Positions 24,983 through 33,517 are shown, numbered from the stretch's first letter. The stretch: 64,000 bases of DNA from Curtobacterium sp. MR_MD2014 (GCF_000772085.1 NZ_CP009755.1:3379801-3443800); one strand, 5' to 3'. Notes: generated by a model not told the origin, from the sequence alone. Numbers and translations are program-made.

Positions 24983-26103
24983 GGGGTGTCCTTCGTTCGG
25001 GGTGCTGGTGCCGGGGGATCGGTCGAGCGCTCGGCACGGGGGTGCGCCACGTGGTCCGGTGTGCGTCGGGACCAGGTGCGCTGCACGTGGTCCATCCACG
25101 TGACGACGACGGTGTGCGGGGTGGTGAGTGCCGCGATGAGCACCAGGTAGACGCCGAGGTCGGCTCGGCGGACCACGACGGCGAGTGCCACGAGCATCGC
25201 CACCGCGATCGCGGTGATCGGCCACGCCTGACGGGCGAAGCGGAGGAACGGCGCGAGCAGCCGCCCGCGGTGCAGCTGTCCCGCGCTCGTCGGCTCGGTC
25301 AGCTCGAGGCGCAGGATGTGCCGGACCGCGTGCCACAGCGTGAAGTAGAGGCCGACCGCGAGCACCGGCGGCACGTCGGCGAAGAACGCGACGAGCACGA
25401 GGTCCTCGGAGACCTGCCGCCAGCGCGGTCCGCCGGCACGGGCGACGACCACGACGTGCAGCACGACGAGCGCGGCGACCAGGACGGCGCCGGCGAGCCG
25501 GACCGCGCCGGGCACCACGAGCACGGCGCCGTCGAGCCCGCCGTCGACCACCGCCGCCGACTCGACGACCACGTGCGCGGCGGCACCCGGCTGCGCGACG
25601 AACGGCACGGTCATCGGCAGGGCTCCGCGCACCGCCACGGTCAGGCTGGACCCGAGCGCGCCCGGCACGCCGTCGCCGAGGAGCCGGTCGACGAACAGGT
25701 CGCCCTGCCCCCAGTGGAACCAGGTGATCCCGACGAACACCGCGAAGCCGAGCAGCGGTGCGGTGGTCCAGAGCGCGACCGTCGCCGCGCCGACGACGAG
25801 GTAGAGCGCCACGACGGTGACGACCGACCGCGCGGTGCTCGTCCCCGGGCGCAGGCGCGCGGGGACCAGGTGGTCGAGGGCGCCGTGGGGGAGCCCGAAG
25901 ACCAGCACGCTCACCGCGAAGGGCACGAGCTGCACCGCCACGGGGACGGCAGCGCCGCTGAGCGTCGTGACGGCGCAGGCGAGTGCGACGAGCGCGAGCA
26001 CCGCGGTCACCGGCGCGAGCACGCGGTCGGCGACCCAGGTGCGGAGCGCGGGCGGCGCCGCGAGCCCGCGGTCGGGCAGGACGCCCGCCGGCACCGCGGT
26101 CAC
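24979..26103 (-). CDS. blh: Brp/Blh-family beta-carotene 15,15'-dioxygenase
   Basis: 374 residues, multi-membrane protein. The histidine motifs of Blh are all visible: GLPHGALDH, WFHWGQGD, TLWHAVRH and TTPHTVVVTWMDH, which bind catalytic iron. It cleaves beta-carotene to two retinals, supplying the chromophore of the rhodopsin encoded in the same operon. The GTG start overlaps the crtY stop and its own stop overlaps the AI-2E start. Confidence 0.9.
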   Translation of the reverse strand: MTAVPAGVLPDRGLAAPPALRTWVADRVLAPVTAVLALVALACAVTTLSGAAVPVAVQLVPFAVSVLVFGLPHGALDHLVPARLRPGTSTARSVVTVVALYLVVGAATVALWTTAPLLGFAVFVGITWFHWGQGDLFVDRLLGDGVPGALGSSLTVAVRGALPMTVPFVAQPGAAAHVVVESAAVVDGGLDGAVLVVPGAVRLAGAVLVAALVVLHVVVVARAGGPRWRQVSEDLVLVAFFADVPPVLAVGLYFTLWHAVRHILRLELTEPTSAGQLHRGRLLAPFLRFARQAWPITAIAVAMLVALAVVVRRADLGVYLVLIAALTTPHTVVVTWMDHVQRTWSRRTPDHVAHPRAERSTDPPAPAPRTKDTP

Positions 26104-27539
26104 GATCGGCCCCCGGACCGGACGGCCGTGTCCCGGTCCGTCCGGGTCCGGGTCCGGGTCCGGGTCTGGGTCTGGGCGATCGTGTCCGGGTCCGTCCGGG
26201 TCCGGACGACCGTGTCCCGGACGGTCCGCGCCAGTGCCGCCAGGAACGGGCGCTTCTGCAGCGCCAGGACGATGCGCAGCTCGTCGATCAGGCCCGACCG
26301 CTCCGACAGGAACCGGACGACGAGGGGACCGGGCAGCGCGAAGAGCCGCCGGAACGCCTCCGCTGCCTGCTCCGGCCGGTCCCGCAGGAACCGCAGGAAC
26401 ACCGCGTCGAGGAAGCGCGTCCGCCACCCGTCGACGAACGGCGGCACCGCGGTCCCGGCGGCGAGGTGCTGCGCGACGACGGCGCTGTGCCGGTTGCTGC
26501 GGGCGAACCCGTAGCCGCTGCTCGGTCGGGTCGTCCCCACGACGGCGGTCGCTGCCGACCACCGGGCGTCGGGCCGTGCGGGTGCGTCGGTCATCGGGAT
26601 GCACCCGCGTTCCTCGTCGACCACGCGCCACTCGTCCGGACGGAGCCCCCACCGTCGCCCGACGTAGCCGGCGACGTGGCCCTCGTGGTCGAACGGGTCG
26701 GCGGCGTCCGGGGTGAAGACCGTGCTCTCGACGAGCGCCTCGGTGGGGGAGACCGGCAGGACGTAGACGAACCGGACCGGTCCGGCGGCGTCCTGCCCGG
26801 TGAAGTCCATGAGCGTCGCGGTCGACGTGTCGAACACGGGTCGGTCGGCGGTGACCCAGTGTCCGACGAACCGCTGGTGCAGGAGCACGCGGCCTGCTCC
26901 GACGTGGTCCGGGCACCGGGGTCCACGGGCGTCGAGCACCTGCCGTGCGCGCACCGTCCCGAGTCGGGAGGTCACGACGCACCCGTCGTCGGTGCGCACG
27001 ACCGTCGAGACGGGGGCACCGCCGACGACGCGGACGGTCCCGGCGGTGTCGTGGCCACCCGCGGCGATCCGTCGCTCGGCTGCCTCCCGACGATCGGCGG
27101 CCCGGACGAGCACGTAGGGGTGTGCGGGGTCGGTCCCGGTGCTCGTTCCGTGGTCCGTGCGGACCTCCCACCGGTCCCAGCTCGCCGACCGCGCCTCCGG
27201 CAGGGGATCGCTGCCGTCGTCCCACGAGCACCACGAGCGCGGGTCGGGCGTCGAGCGCCCCTCGAGCACGAGGACGGTCGGTGCGCCCGCGGAACCGGCC
27301 TCGGCACCAGCACCGACACCGGCACCGGCCCCGGCCCCGGCCCCGGTCTCGGCCTCGGCCTCGGCCTCGGCCTCGGCGAGCCGGATCGCGGTGGCCAGGC
27401 CGGAACAGCCGGCCCCGACGATCGCGACGTCGACGGTGCCGGGCAGTGCCGGACGGACGGGGCCGGGGGCCGGAACGCCGTGCGCTCCGACCCCCTGGCT
27501 GGTCGCGACCGTCGAGTCAGCGACGAGCACGCTGCGCAC
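26100..27539 (-). CDS. crtY: lycopene beta-cyclase with low-complexity inserts
   Basis: 479 residues against about 380-400 usual. FAD-binding motif GAGCSG at residues 42-47; SWCSWDDG, FVGHWV, GCIPM and RPSSGYGFARS match CrtY/CrtL cyclases. Two hexanucleotide tracts add length: residues about 56-84 (Glu-Ala then Gly-Ala repeats, right after the first Rossmann helix) and about 446-468 (Arg/Gln-Thr repeats). It makes beta-carotene from lycopene, the Blh substrate; no lycopene synthesis genes are in the window. The GTG at 27539 overlaps the rhodopsin 3' end by 23 bp; GTG 27530 is an alternative. Confidence 0.85.
   Translation of the reverse strand: MRSVLVADSTVATSQGVGAHGVPAPGPVRPALPGTVDVAIVGAGCSGLATAIRLAEAEAEAEAETGAGAGAGAGVGAGAEAGSAGAPTVLVLEGRSTPDPRSWCSWDDGSDPLPEARSASWDRWEVRTDHGTSTGTDPAHPYVLVRAADRREAAERRIAAGGHDTAGTVRVVGGAPVSTVVRTDDGCVVTSRLGTVRARQVLDARGPRCPDHVGAGRVLLHQRFVGHWVTADRPVFDTSTATLMDFTGQDAAGPVRFVYVLPVSPTEALVESTVFTPDAADPFDHEGHVAGYVGRRWGLRPDEWRVVDEERGCIPMTDAPARPDARWSAATAVVGTTRPSSGYGFARSNRHSAVVAQHLAAGTAVPPFVDGWRTRFLDAVFLRFLRDRPEQAAEAFRRLFALPGPLVVRFLSERSGLIDELRIVLALQKRPFLAALARTVRDTVVRTRTDPDTIAQTQTRTRTRTRTDRDTAVRSGGRS
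26138..26204. repeat. GTCCGG hexanucleotide tract in crtY 3' end
   Basis: Interrupted tandem copies of GTCCGG/GTCTGG on the plus strand. Units are 6 bp, so copy number changes keep the reading frame and lengthen or shorten the Thr-rich C-terminal tail of the cyclase. Confidence 0.85.
27301..27378. repeat. GGCCTC/GGCCCC/GGCACC hexanucleotide tract in crtY 5' part
   Basis: Runs of GGCACC, GGCCCC and GGCCTC (about five of the last) encode Gly-Ala and Glu-Ala dipeptides just after the FAD-binding helix. In-frame length variation is expected from slippage. Confidence 0.85.
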
Positions 27540-28437
27540 CGGGGGCGGCGGTGGCGTGCTGCGAGTGGTGCGCCGTGGCGGTGTTCGGGAGCGTGCCGTC
27601 GGAGAGCTTCTCGGACGAGATCCAGAGCGCCTCGGGGAGGGTGTCGACGCCGGTGCGGACGTCCTCGGCGGAGCGGAGCTTGGCGATCTTGTGGATCATC
27701 GAGCCGAAGCCGACCTTCGCGACGATGTCGGCTGCCGACAGCACGATCTGCATCCACGTGATGACCGCGCCCCCGTGCCCCCAGCCCTGCAGGCCGAAGA
27801 CGACCGGGTACGCCATCCACGTGACGATGAGCAGGATCCCGGCGTTGCGGAGCGTCCCGGCGGCCTCGGTCCCCTTGAGGTCACGGCCGCCCTTGACGAC
27901 GACGTAGACGACGAGGACGTACAGGACCACCATGAAGACGCCGGAGATGACGCCCCAGGTCCAGAGCGCACCCGTGTTCGTGCCGGAGTCGATGACGACG
28001 CCGCCGACGAAGCCGGTGCTGATCATCAGGAACGCGGCGGCGATGCCCACCGCACGCAGTCGACGGGCCGCGGCACCGGCGAGGGTGGCGACGGCGATGA
28101 GCTCGATCACCAGCAGCGGCACGGTGACGGTCCAGTCGAAGTAGCGCGGCGCCCAGGACAGGATCGCGTTCGCGTTCGGTACCCAGGACGCACCCTTGCG
28201 GTCGTAGCCGATCGCGAACTCGAGCACGAGCAGGACGTACGACAGGAACGCGATGCCGGTGATGCACAGTCCCGCGTACACGCCGCTGCGGTACCGGCCG
28301 GTGACCTCGCTGACCGAGACCCACGACTTCACGAAGAACGCGAAGAGCGCGAGTCCCGCGACCGAGAGTGCGTAGACGATGAGCGTGTGCTCCGCGAGCG
28401 TCAGCGTCGCGTTCCACGGAGCGAGTGCATCCGACAT
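27517..28437 (-). CDS. microbial rhodopsin, outward proton pump type
   Basis: 306 residues with seven membrane helices. Helix C reads RYFDWTVTVPLLVIE: Asp101, Thr105 and Glu112 match the proton acceptor/Thr/donor (DTE) set of proteorhodopsin-type proton pumps, and Leu109 is at the spectral tuning site, suggesting green absorption. Helix G SAADIVAKVGFG supplies the retinal Lys241. A soluble 55-residue C-terminal tail follows. It heads the operon with crtY, blh and an AI-2E family gene. Whether it binds a carotenoid antenna cannot be judged here. Confidence 0.93.
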   Translation of the reverse strand: MSDALAPWNATLTLAEHTLIVYALSVAGLALFAFFVKSWVSVSEVTGRYRSGVYAGLCITGIAFLSYVLLVLEFAIGYDRKGASWVPNANAILSWAPRYFDWTVTVPLLVIELIAVATLAGAAARRLRAVGIAAAFLMISTGFVGGVVIDSGTNTGALWTWGVISGVFMVVLYVLVVYVVVKGGRDLKGTEAAGTLRNAGILLIVTWMAYPVVFGLQGWGHGGAVITWMQIVLSAADIVAKVGFGSMIHKIAKLRSAEDVRTGVDTLPEALWISSEKLSDGTLPNTATAHHSQHATAAPGAQRARR

Positions 28438-28480
28438 GGGGGTCCTTCCGGGGGATCGAGGGCCGACGGGACACCGCCGA

Positions 28481-28500
28481 CCAGGAGAACTTGCTCCTGG
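28481..28500. promoter_or_regulatory. perfect inverted repeat in the rhodopsin leader
   Basis: CCAGGAG-aacttg-CTCCTGG, 44-63 bp upstream of the rhodopsin ATG. Could be an operator for the divergent LuxR-type regulator or a 5' leader hairpin. Confidence 0.5.
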
Positions 28501-28529
28501 GCAACCGTCGCGGTTCCCAGGCCCGGCTG

Positions 28530-28552
28530 CGGACGGGGTACAGCACCGTCCG
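28530..28552. promoter_or_regulatory. second inverted repeat in the rhodopsin/luxR divergent region
   Basis: CGGACGG-N9-CCGTCCG, directly followed by TAGCGT on the plus strand, a possible -10 for the LuxR-type gene. Confidence 0.4.
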
Positions 28553-28628
28553 TAGCGTGGTGATCCCGAACGAACCAGGGCACGATCGCGCCCGTCTCAC
28601 CCCCAGGGGTGGTCCTGAGAGGATCCAG

Positions 28629-29282
28629 ATGTCCGAGCGCATCCGCGTCGCACTCGTCAACGACTACGAACTCGTCCTGCGCGGCCTCGCCGACCTGCTC
28701 GCCCCGTTCTCGGACCGACTCGAGGTCGTGCAGCTCGACGCCCGTCACCGGGTGACCGTGGACGTCGACGTGGCGCTCTACGACACGTTCGCCCAACCGC
28801 AGCGCGACGACGAGGACGTGACCCGGCTGGCCGCGAACCCCCGCATCCGGACCGTCGCCGTCTTCACGTGGAAGATGGACCAGGACCTCATCGACGCCGC
28901 CGTGTCCCGGGGCGCGACGGGCTACTTCGCGAAGAGCTCGACCGCCGAGCAGCTCGCCGACGGGCTCCTCCGCGTCGCGGCGGGCGAGCGGGTGCTGGAC
29001 GAGCCGCGACGTCGGGTGGCGAGCGGGCCGGGTGTCGACTGGCCCGGCCGCGAGCTCGGGATCTCGGACCGGCAGTCCGAGATCCTCGCCCTGATCACCC
29101 AGGGCAAGCGCAACGACGAGATCGCCGACCTGACGCACCTCAGCCCGAACACGGTGAAGACCCACATCCGCACGCTCTACAGCAAGATCGGCGCCCGGAC
29201 CCGGGTCGACGCGGTGCTGTGGGGGACCGACCACGGGTTCCGGCCCGACCACCGCAGCGTCGACCGGGCCACGTCGCCGTAG
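28629..29282 (+). CDS. LuxR-type response regulator divergent from rhodopsin
   Basis: 217 residues. A receiver-like domain has Asp12 (NDYE), Asp52 (ALYDTFA) and Lys102 (FAKSS); the C-terminal LuxR helix-turn-helix reads GISDRQSEILALITQGKRND. The receiver keeps key residues but the pocket is short on one acidic residue (N11-D12 instead of a D-D pair). No kinase is adjacent. Its position, divergent from the proton-pump operon, makes it a candidate regulator of that operon. Confidence 0.8.
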   Translation: MSERIRVALVNDYELVLRGLADLLAPFSDRLEVVQLDARHRVTVDVDVALYDTFAQPQRDDEDVTRLAANPRIRTVAVFTWKMDQDLIDAAVSRGATGYFAKSSTAEQLADGLLRVAAGERVLDEPRRRVASGPGVDWPGRELGISDRQSEILALITQGKRNDEIADLTHLSPNTVKTHIRTLYSKIGARTRVDAVLWGTDHGFRPDHRSVDRATSP

Positions 29283-29291
29283 GCTGGCCCG

Positions 29292-29771
29292 GTGGGCGAC
29301 GACGATGAGCAGCAGTCACGAACGGAGTCGTCCGTCGTGGACGCGTCGGTCGTCGGGCTCGGCATCGTGCTCCGCTCCCTCGCGCCCGCGCTCGAGCAGG
29401 TGACGCTGCAGCAGTACCGGATCCTCGTCCTCCTGGCCACGCGTGGGCCGCTGCGGGCCGGGGACCTGGCCGTCGAGCTCGGGCTGCTCCCCTCCGGCAT
29501 CACCCGGATGGTCGACCGTCTTGTCCGCGACGGGTGGGTGACCCGGAGGACGTCCGGTCGCGAGGTCCTGGTCACCGCCGGTGAGGACGCCCTCGCGCTC
29601 GTCGAGCACGTGCTGGCGCGTCGGGCCGTCGAGTTCCGGGCGGCGCTGCGCCGGATGACCCCCGAGGAGCGGTCCGCAGTGCGCACGGCGGCGGACGCGC
29701 TGGCACGCACCGCGATCGCGGACCCGGTGCTGGACGCACAGCTCCTGCTCGCCACCCCACCCGGACGGTGA
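29292..29771 (+). CDS. MarR-family transcriptional regulator
   Basis: 159 residues with winged-helix segment RAGDLAVELGLLPSGITRMVDRLVRDGWV. TAGGCT lies 6 nt before the GTG, so it can be transcribed leaderless from its own promoter inside the gap of 9 bp after the LuxR-type gene. Target unknown. Confidence 0.8.
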   Translation: MGDDDEQQSRTESSVVDASVVGLGIVLRSLAPALEQVTLQQYRILVLLATRGPLRAGDLAVELGLLPSGITRMVDRLVRDGWVTRRTSGREVLVTAGEDALALVEHVLARRAVEFRAALRRMTPEERSAVRTAADALARTAIADPVLDAQLLLATPPGR

Positions 29772-29794
29772 TCCCCGGGTCGTACCGTGGAGGC

Positions 29795-30349
29795 GTGACG
29801 ATCACGCTGACCAGGACCGACCCGCAGGGCGCCGACCGGGAGGCCCTGGTCACCTTCCACACGTCTGCCCGCTTCCCCTTCCACGTCCGTCCGCAGCCCA
29901 CCCGCGTCGACCTGGATCGCGCGATCGACCGCGGTGCGTTCCGCGACGACGAGCACGACTCGTGGTGGCTCGACGACGAGCGGCTCGGACGCGTCGGGCT
30001 GGTCGTCCTCGAGGACCTGCAGGACCCGGCACCACTGCTCGACCTGCGGCTCGCCCCGGCGTTCCGTGGGCAGGGACTCGGGGTGCCGGCGCTCCGAGCG
30101 GTGACCGACCACGTGTTCCGCACCATGCCCGACGTGACGCGCTTCGAGGGGCAGACGCGCGAGGACAACACCGCGATGCGACGCGTGTTCCTGCGCGCCG
30201 GGTGGGTGCAGGAGGCGCACTACCGGGAGTCGTGGCCGGTCGAGGGCGGAGCACCACTGGCATCGGTGGCGTACGGCGTGCTCCGGCGGGACTGGGAGAC
30301 GGGTCGGGTGACGACGTTCGCGTGGGACGCCGTCACGCTCGACGACTGA
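29795..30349 (+). CDS. GNAT-family N-acetyltransferase
   Basis: 184 residues of RimJ/RimL-like type; the acetyl-CoA loop is LRLAPAFRGQGLGVPAL and the C-terminal NTAMRRVFLRAGW is typical. I chose the GTG at 29795 because TACCGT lies exactly 6 nt upstream; a GTG at 29768 overlapping the MarR stop is the alternative. Substrate unknown. Confidence 0.75.
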   Translation: MTITLTRTDPQGADREALVTFHTSARFPFHVRPQPTRVDLDRAIDRGAFRDDEHDSWWLDDERLGRVGLVVLEDLQDPAPLLDLRLAPAFRGQGLGVPALRAVTDHVFRTMPDVTRFEGQTREDNTAMRRVFLRAGWVQEAHYRESWPVEGGAPLASVAYGVLRRDWETGRVTTFAWDAVTLDD

Positions 30350-30354
30350 CCGAG

Positions 30355-30410
30355 GAGTCGTCGCGATCAGCCCGACTCGTCGCGATCAGCCCGACTCGTC
30401 ACGATCAGGA
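30355..30410. repeat. three tandem 19-bp repeats
   Basis: Copies at 30355-30373, 30374-30392 and 30393-30410 of a unit like GACTCGTCGCGATCAGCCC. They lie between convergent 3' ends, and the third copy includes the stop codon of the minus-strand gene. Confidence 0.8.
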
Positions 30411-30761
30411 CGGCTCGTCGACCAGGGCGGTGAACCGACTGCCGACGCCGTACACGAGGTGCCGCGTCGTCCCGGCCGCGGGCGGCGGCACCTCGTCGTG
30501 GTCGTCGCACACGAGCAGCGTCCAGTCCGGCCACCACTTCTTCGGCCGCTCCTGCTCGGAGAACCCGCAGACGGCGCACTCCAGGTGCGTCCAGACCTTC
30601 TTCGTCCCCGTGCGGTTGCCCCGGGACTGCACCAGCCAGGCGGGCGGGTCCTGCTCGATGCGCTCGAGCTCGGCCTCGCCGATGTGCGACGGGATGCCGT
30701 GACGAGCGGCCATCTCGAGGGGGATGTCGAGCCGGATCGCGGCGTCACGGCGGGAGAGCAT
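30405..30761 (-). CDS. conserved hypothetical protein with CxxC and CxxH
   Basis: 118 residues. Begins MLSRRDAAIRLDIPLEMAAR; has ECAVCGF and VCDDHDE, a possible zinc site (two Cys, then Cys and His). I recognise the pattern as a conserved actinobacterial protein of unknown function but cannot name a family. TACCCT lies 6 nt before the ATG on the minus strand, suggesting a leaderless transcript. Confidence 0.65.
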   Translation of the reverse strand: MLSRRDAAIRLDIPLEMAARHGIPSHIGEAELERIEQDPPAWLVQSRGNRTGTKKVWTHLECAVCGFSEQERPKKWWPDWTLLVCDDHDEVPPPAAGTTRHLVYGVGSRFTALVDEPS

Positions 30762-30851
30762 CCGTCCAGGGTAGGTCGTCCCGAGGTGTGCGGATGCGCC
30801 GGTTCCCGCGTCGCCACCCGGCCACCCGGGTCATCCGCGCGGCGGATCTTG

Positions 30852-30867
30852 CCTGAACCCCCGTTCA
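30852..30867. promoter_or_regulatory. inverted repeat upstream of the LAXTG protein gene
   Basis: CTGAAC-cccc-GTTCAG about 140 bp before the start; another (ACAGA-N7-TCTGT) lies at 30969-30985. TACTCT near 30951 may be the -10 element. Confidence 0.3.
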
Positions 30868-31006
30868 GCCCACGGTGGAACGACCGGTGCTGACCGGGAC
30901 TTTCCCGTCTGCCCCTCGGGCGGGGGACCAGCCGCGCGCCCGGGATCCTCCTACTCTGCGCGAACCGACAGATTCCCGTTCTGTCACCTGACCCCTGGGG
31001 GAACCC

Positions 31007-32668
31007 GTGCGCCGTAGCACCTCCACCGCCCGACGCGCCTGCGCCGTCGGCACGACCATCGCCCTCGTCGGCCTCACGACCGGCCTCGGCATCATGACCG
31101 CGACGTCGGCCTCCGCCGTCGAGCCGACGACGAGCACCGCCGTCGCGGACGGCGGGACCACGTCGACCGACGCCCCGAGCACCGACACCCCGAGTACCGA
31201 CGCGCCGAGCACGGAGGCACCCGCGACGGGGACCCCGACCTCGGACGCCCCCGCCGCCGATGCACCGTCGACGGCTGCTCCCACGACCGACGCCCCCGCC
31301 ACCGAGACACCCGCCACCGACGCGCCGACCCCGTCCGAGGGCGACGAACCGACCGGCTCCTCGACGACCGCCGACCGCCCCGCGGCCGCCGGCACCGTGA
31401 CGATCGACGGCGTCGCCGCGGTCGGGTCGAAGCTCACTGCCGAGCCCTCGGGCTTCACCGCCCCGACGAACCTCAGCTACTCGTGGACCGTCGACGGCAC
31501 GTCCGTCAGCCAGGGCCAGAGCTACGTGGTGAAGCCCACCGACGCCGGCAAGGTCGTCATGGTCGCCGTCACGAACACGCAGGGCGGGATCGCCGTCGAG
31601 TCCGAGTCGGCCCAGACCGACCCGATCACGCAGGCCCCGGTCTTCGTCGACGAGGACGGCGAGCCGGTCACCGACGGCATCACGACCGAGGGCGACCTGA
31701 CCCTCACCGCGACCGCGGGCGAGGCGTTCTCGTACACCTTCCGCGCGATCGGCTCGCCGAAGCCCGTGCTCGCCCTCGACTTCTACAACACCGAGGACGG
31801 CGAGGACGCGGACGGCTGGACCCCGGCCGACCAGCTGCCCGAGGGGATCTCGTTCGACCCGGCGACCGGCGTGCTCAGCGGGACGACCGTCGATGCCTCG
31901 TACTGGGACTTCGCCGTCACCGCGACGAGCGGGACCGAGACCGTGACGCAGACCGTCGAGCTCGACGTGCAGGCCGCCGCACCGGTCGGGCTCGAGGCGA
32001 CCGCGGTCGACCGCGCCGACTTCATCGACTACGCGAAGGCCGGCTTCCCGGTCGGCTGGTTCGACGACGAGGCGACGAAGAAGGCCGGCTCGCTCCGGTC
32101 CTGGATCATCAAGGCCGACGGGTCGGTCGTCACCGAGCACACCGACTGGGAGCAGACGCCCTTCGGCGGGTCGGAGTTCATCGACGAGGTCCCCGGCGGC
32201 ACCCCGACCGTCCCGCAGGGCGGCACGCTGCTGCTGTCCGGCACCCTGGTCGACGAGTTCGGCAACGCGGTCGAGGACGAGGAGGACGACCTCGGCGTGA
32301 CCACCATCGACGTCCGCTCGAACGTCGCGTCCGACGTCGTGGAACAGGACTCCCTGCTCGGTGACTCGGGCTTCGTCGGGGTCACCTTCCCGCACGCCTC
32401 GGTGCACCGCCTGACGGTCAGCGCGTCCGACTTCAGCACCGCGTTCGACGTGCAGGTGACGCCGACGCCGGTCGCGGCCGTCCCGGGCGGCACCACGACA
32501 CCCGCTGCGGTGCAGCACGGCACCGCGTCGGCGCCGAAGGGCCACGGCCGGCTCGCCTACACCGGCGCCGACGAGACCTCGCCGATCGCCTGGGCACTCG
32601 GTCTGCTCGTCGCCGGTGCCGGCCTGATCGGCGCACGCACGCTGCGTCGTCGACGCGCCCGTTCCTGA
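31007..32668 (+). CDS. LAXTG cell-wall anchored surface protein
   Basis: 553 residues: signal peptide ending SASA, a Ser/Thr/Pro stalk of TDAPSTDTPSTDAP-like repeats (about residues 50-115), Ig-like domains (SYSWTVDGTSVSQG; DLTLTATAGEAFSYTFRAIG) and a C-terminal sorting signal LAYTG, membrane helix and Arg-rich tail. LAXTG is the class E sortase motif of high-G+C Gram-positives. Likely adhesin or surface structural protein; the sortase is not in the window. GTG start after GGGGGAAC. Confidence 0.85.
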   Translation: MRRSTSTARRACAVGTTIALVGLTTGLGIMTATSASAVEPTTSTAVADGGTTSTDAPSTDTPSTDAPSTEAPATGTPTSDAPAADAPSTAAPTTDAPATETPATDAPTPSEGDEPTGSSTTADRPAAAGTVTIDGVAAVGSKLTAEPSGFTAPTNLSYSWTVDGTSVSQGQSYVVKPTDAGKVVMVAVTNTQGGIAVESESAQTDPITQAPVFVDEDGEPVTDGITTEGDLTLTATAGEAFSYTFRAIGSPKPVLALDFYNTEDGEDADGWTPADQLPEGISFDPATGVLSGTTVDASYWDFAVTATSGTETVTQTVELDVQAAAPVGLEATAVDRADFIDYAKAGFPVGWFDDEATKKAGSLRSWIIKADGSVVTEHTDWEQTPFGGSEFIDEVPGGTPTVPQGGTLLLSGTLVDEFGNAVEDEEDDLGVTTIDVRSNVASDVVEQDSLLGDSGFVGVTFPHASVHRLTVSASDFSTAFDVQVTPTPVAAVPGGTTTPAAVQHGTASAPKGHGRLAYTGADETSPIAWALGLLVAGAGLIGARTLRRRRARS

Positions 32669-32675
32669 CCCGGTC

Positions 32676-32748
32676 CCTCCCGTCCGTCAGGTGCCCACCT
32701 GACGGACGGGAGGTTCCTCCCGCGGCCCCGCCACGTCCCTCCCGGACG
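32676..32748. repeat. 48-bp hairpin repeat, copy 8, with an inverted half-copy
   Basis: A reversed half unit (32676-32693) pairs perfectly over 18 bp with the start of a full unit (32696-32713), and the full unit continues to 32748. Two alternative hairpins are possible. Lies between convergent 3' ends at 32668 and 32783. Confidence 0.75.
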
Positions 32749-32782
32749 CAGCGGGGCCGTCGCGCGTCCGTGGACGGGTGGG

Positions 32783-33517
32783 TCAGACGGCGATGCGGCC
32801 GCCGTCGACGGGCAGGACCGCGCCGTGCACGAAGGACGCCGCGTCGGCCGCGAGGAACGCGATCGCCTCGGCGACCTCCTGCGCGGAGCCCGGGCGACCC
32901 GCCGGACCGGCCGCGGCCAACTGGTCGAGTGCCTCACCCATGGCCGCGGTGCCCTCGGTACGGGTCGGTCCGGGGCTGACCGCGTTCACGCGGACGCCGG
33001 AGGGACCGAACTCGGCCGCCCACGACTTCGTCAACAGGACCAGCGCCGCCTTGGTCGAGCCGTACAGGCCCATGCCGGCGGCGCCGAACTCGGCGACCAT
33101 CGTGGTCACGTTGACGATCGCGCCCGTGCCACGCTCCGCCATGCCCGGCGCGAGCGCTGCGACGAGGAAGTACGGCGCCTTGACGTTGAGGTCGTAGACC
33201 TCGTCGAACCCCTCGGGCGTGGTGTCGGCGGTCGGGCCGAACGGGAAGATGCCCGCGCTGTTCACGAGCACGTCGACCCGACCGTCACCGATGCGCAGCG
33301 CCGCAGCGGCGAGGGCCCTGGCGCTCTCCGCGTCGCCGAGCTCGGCGCGCACGAAGTCTGCGGTACCGCCGGCCGCGCGGATGCCGCGGACGACCTCCTC
33401 GCCGCGCTCGGCGCTGCGGCCGGACACGACGACGTGCACGCCGCGCGAGGCGAGGAGCTCGGCGGTCGCGCGGCCGATGCCGCTGGTGGAACCGGTGATG
33501 AGGGCGGTGGTGCTCAT
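32783..33517 (-). CDS. classical SDR-family oxidoreductase, TetR-controlled
   Basis: 244 residues: TGSTSGIG at 8-15, NSAG, catalytic Tyr152 and Lys156 (YGSTK), and ending LPVDGGRIAV, typical of FabG-like reductases. The catalytic Ser position is Thr139. It diverges from a TetR-family gene across a 77-bp region with two matched operators, so it is very likely repressed by it. Substrate unknown. Confidence 0.85.
   Translation of the reverse strand: MSTTALITGSTSGIGRATAELLASRGVHVVVSGRSAERGEEVVRGIRAAGGTADFVRAELGDAESARALAAAALRIGDGRVDVLVNSAGIFPFGPTADTTPEGFDEVYDLNVKAPYFLVAALAPGMAERGTGAIVNVTTMVAEFGAAGMGLYGSTKAALVLLTKSWAAEFGPSGVRVNAVSPGPTRTEGTAAMGEALDQLAAAGPAGRPGSAQEVAEAIAFLAADAASFVHGAVLPVDGGRIAV

Noticed and set aside
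30355..30410. CRISPR array
   Set aside because: The three 19-bp repeats are directly adjacent with no spacers and no cas genes are near.
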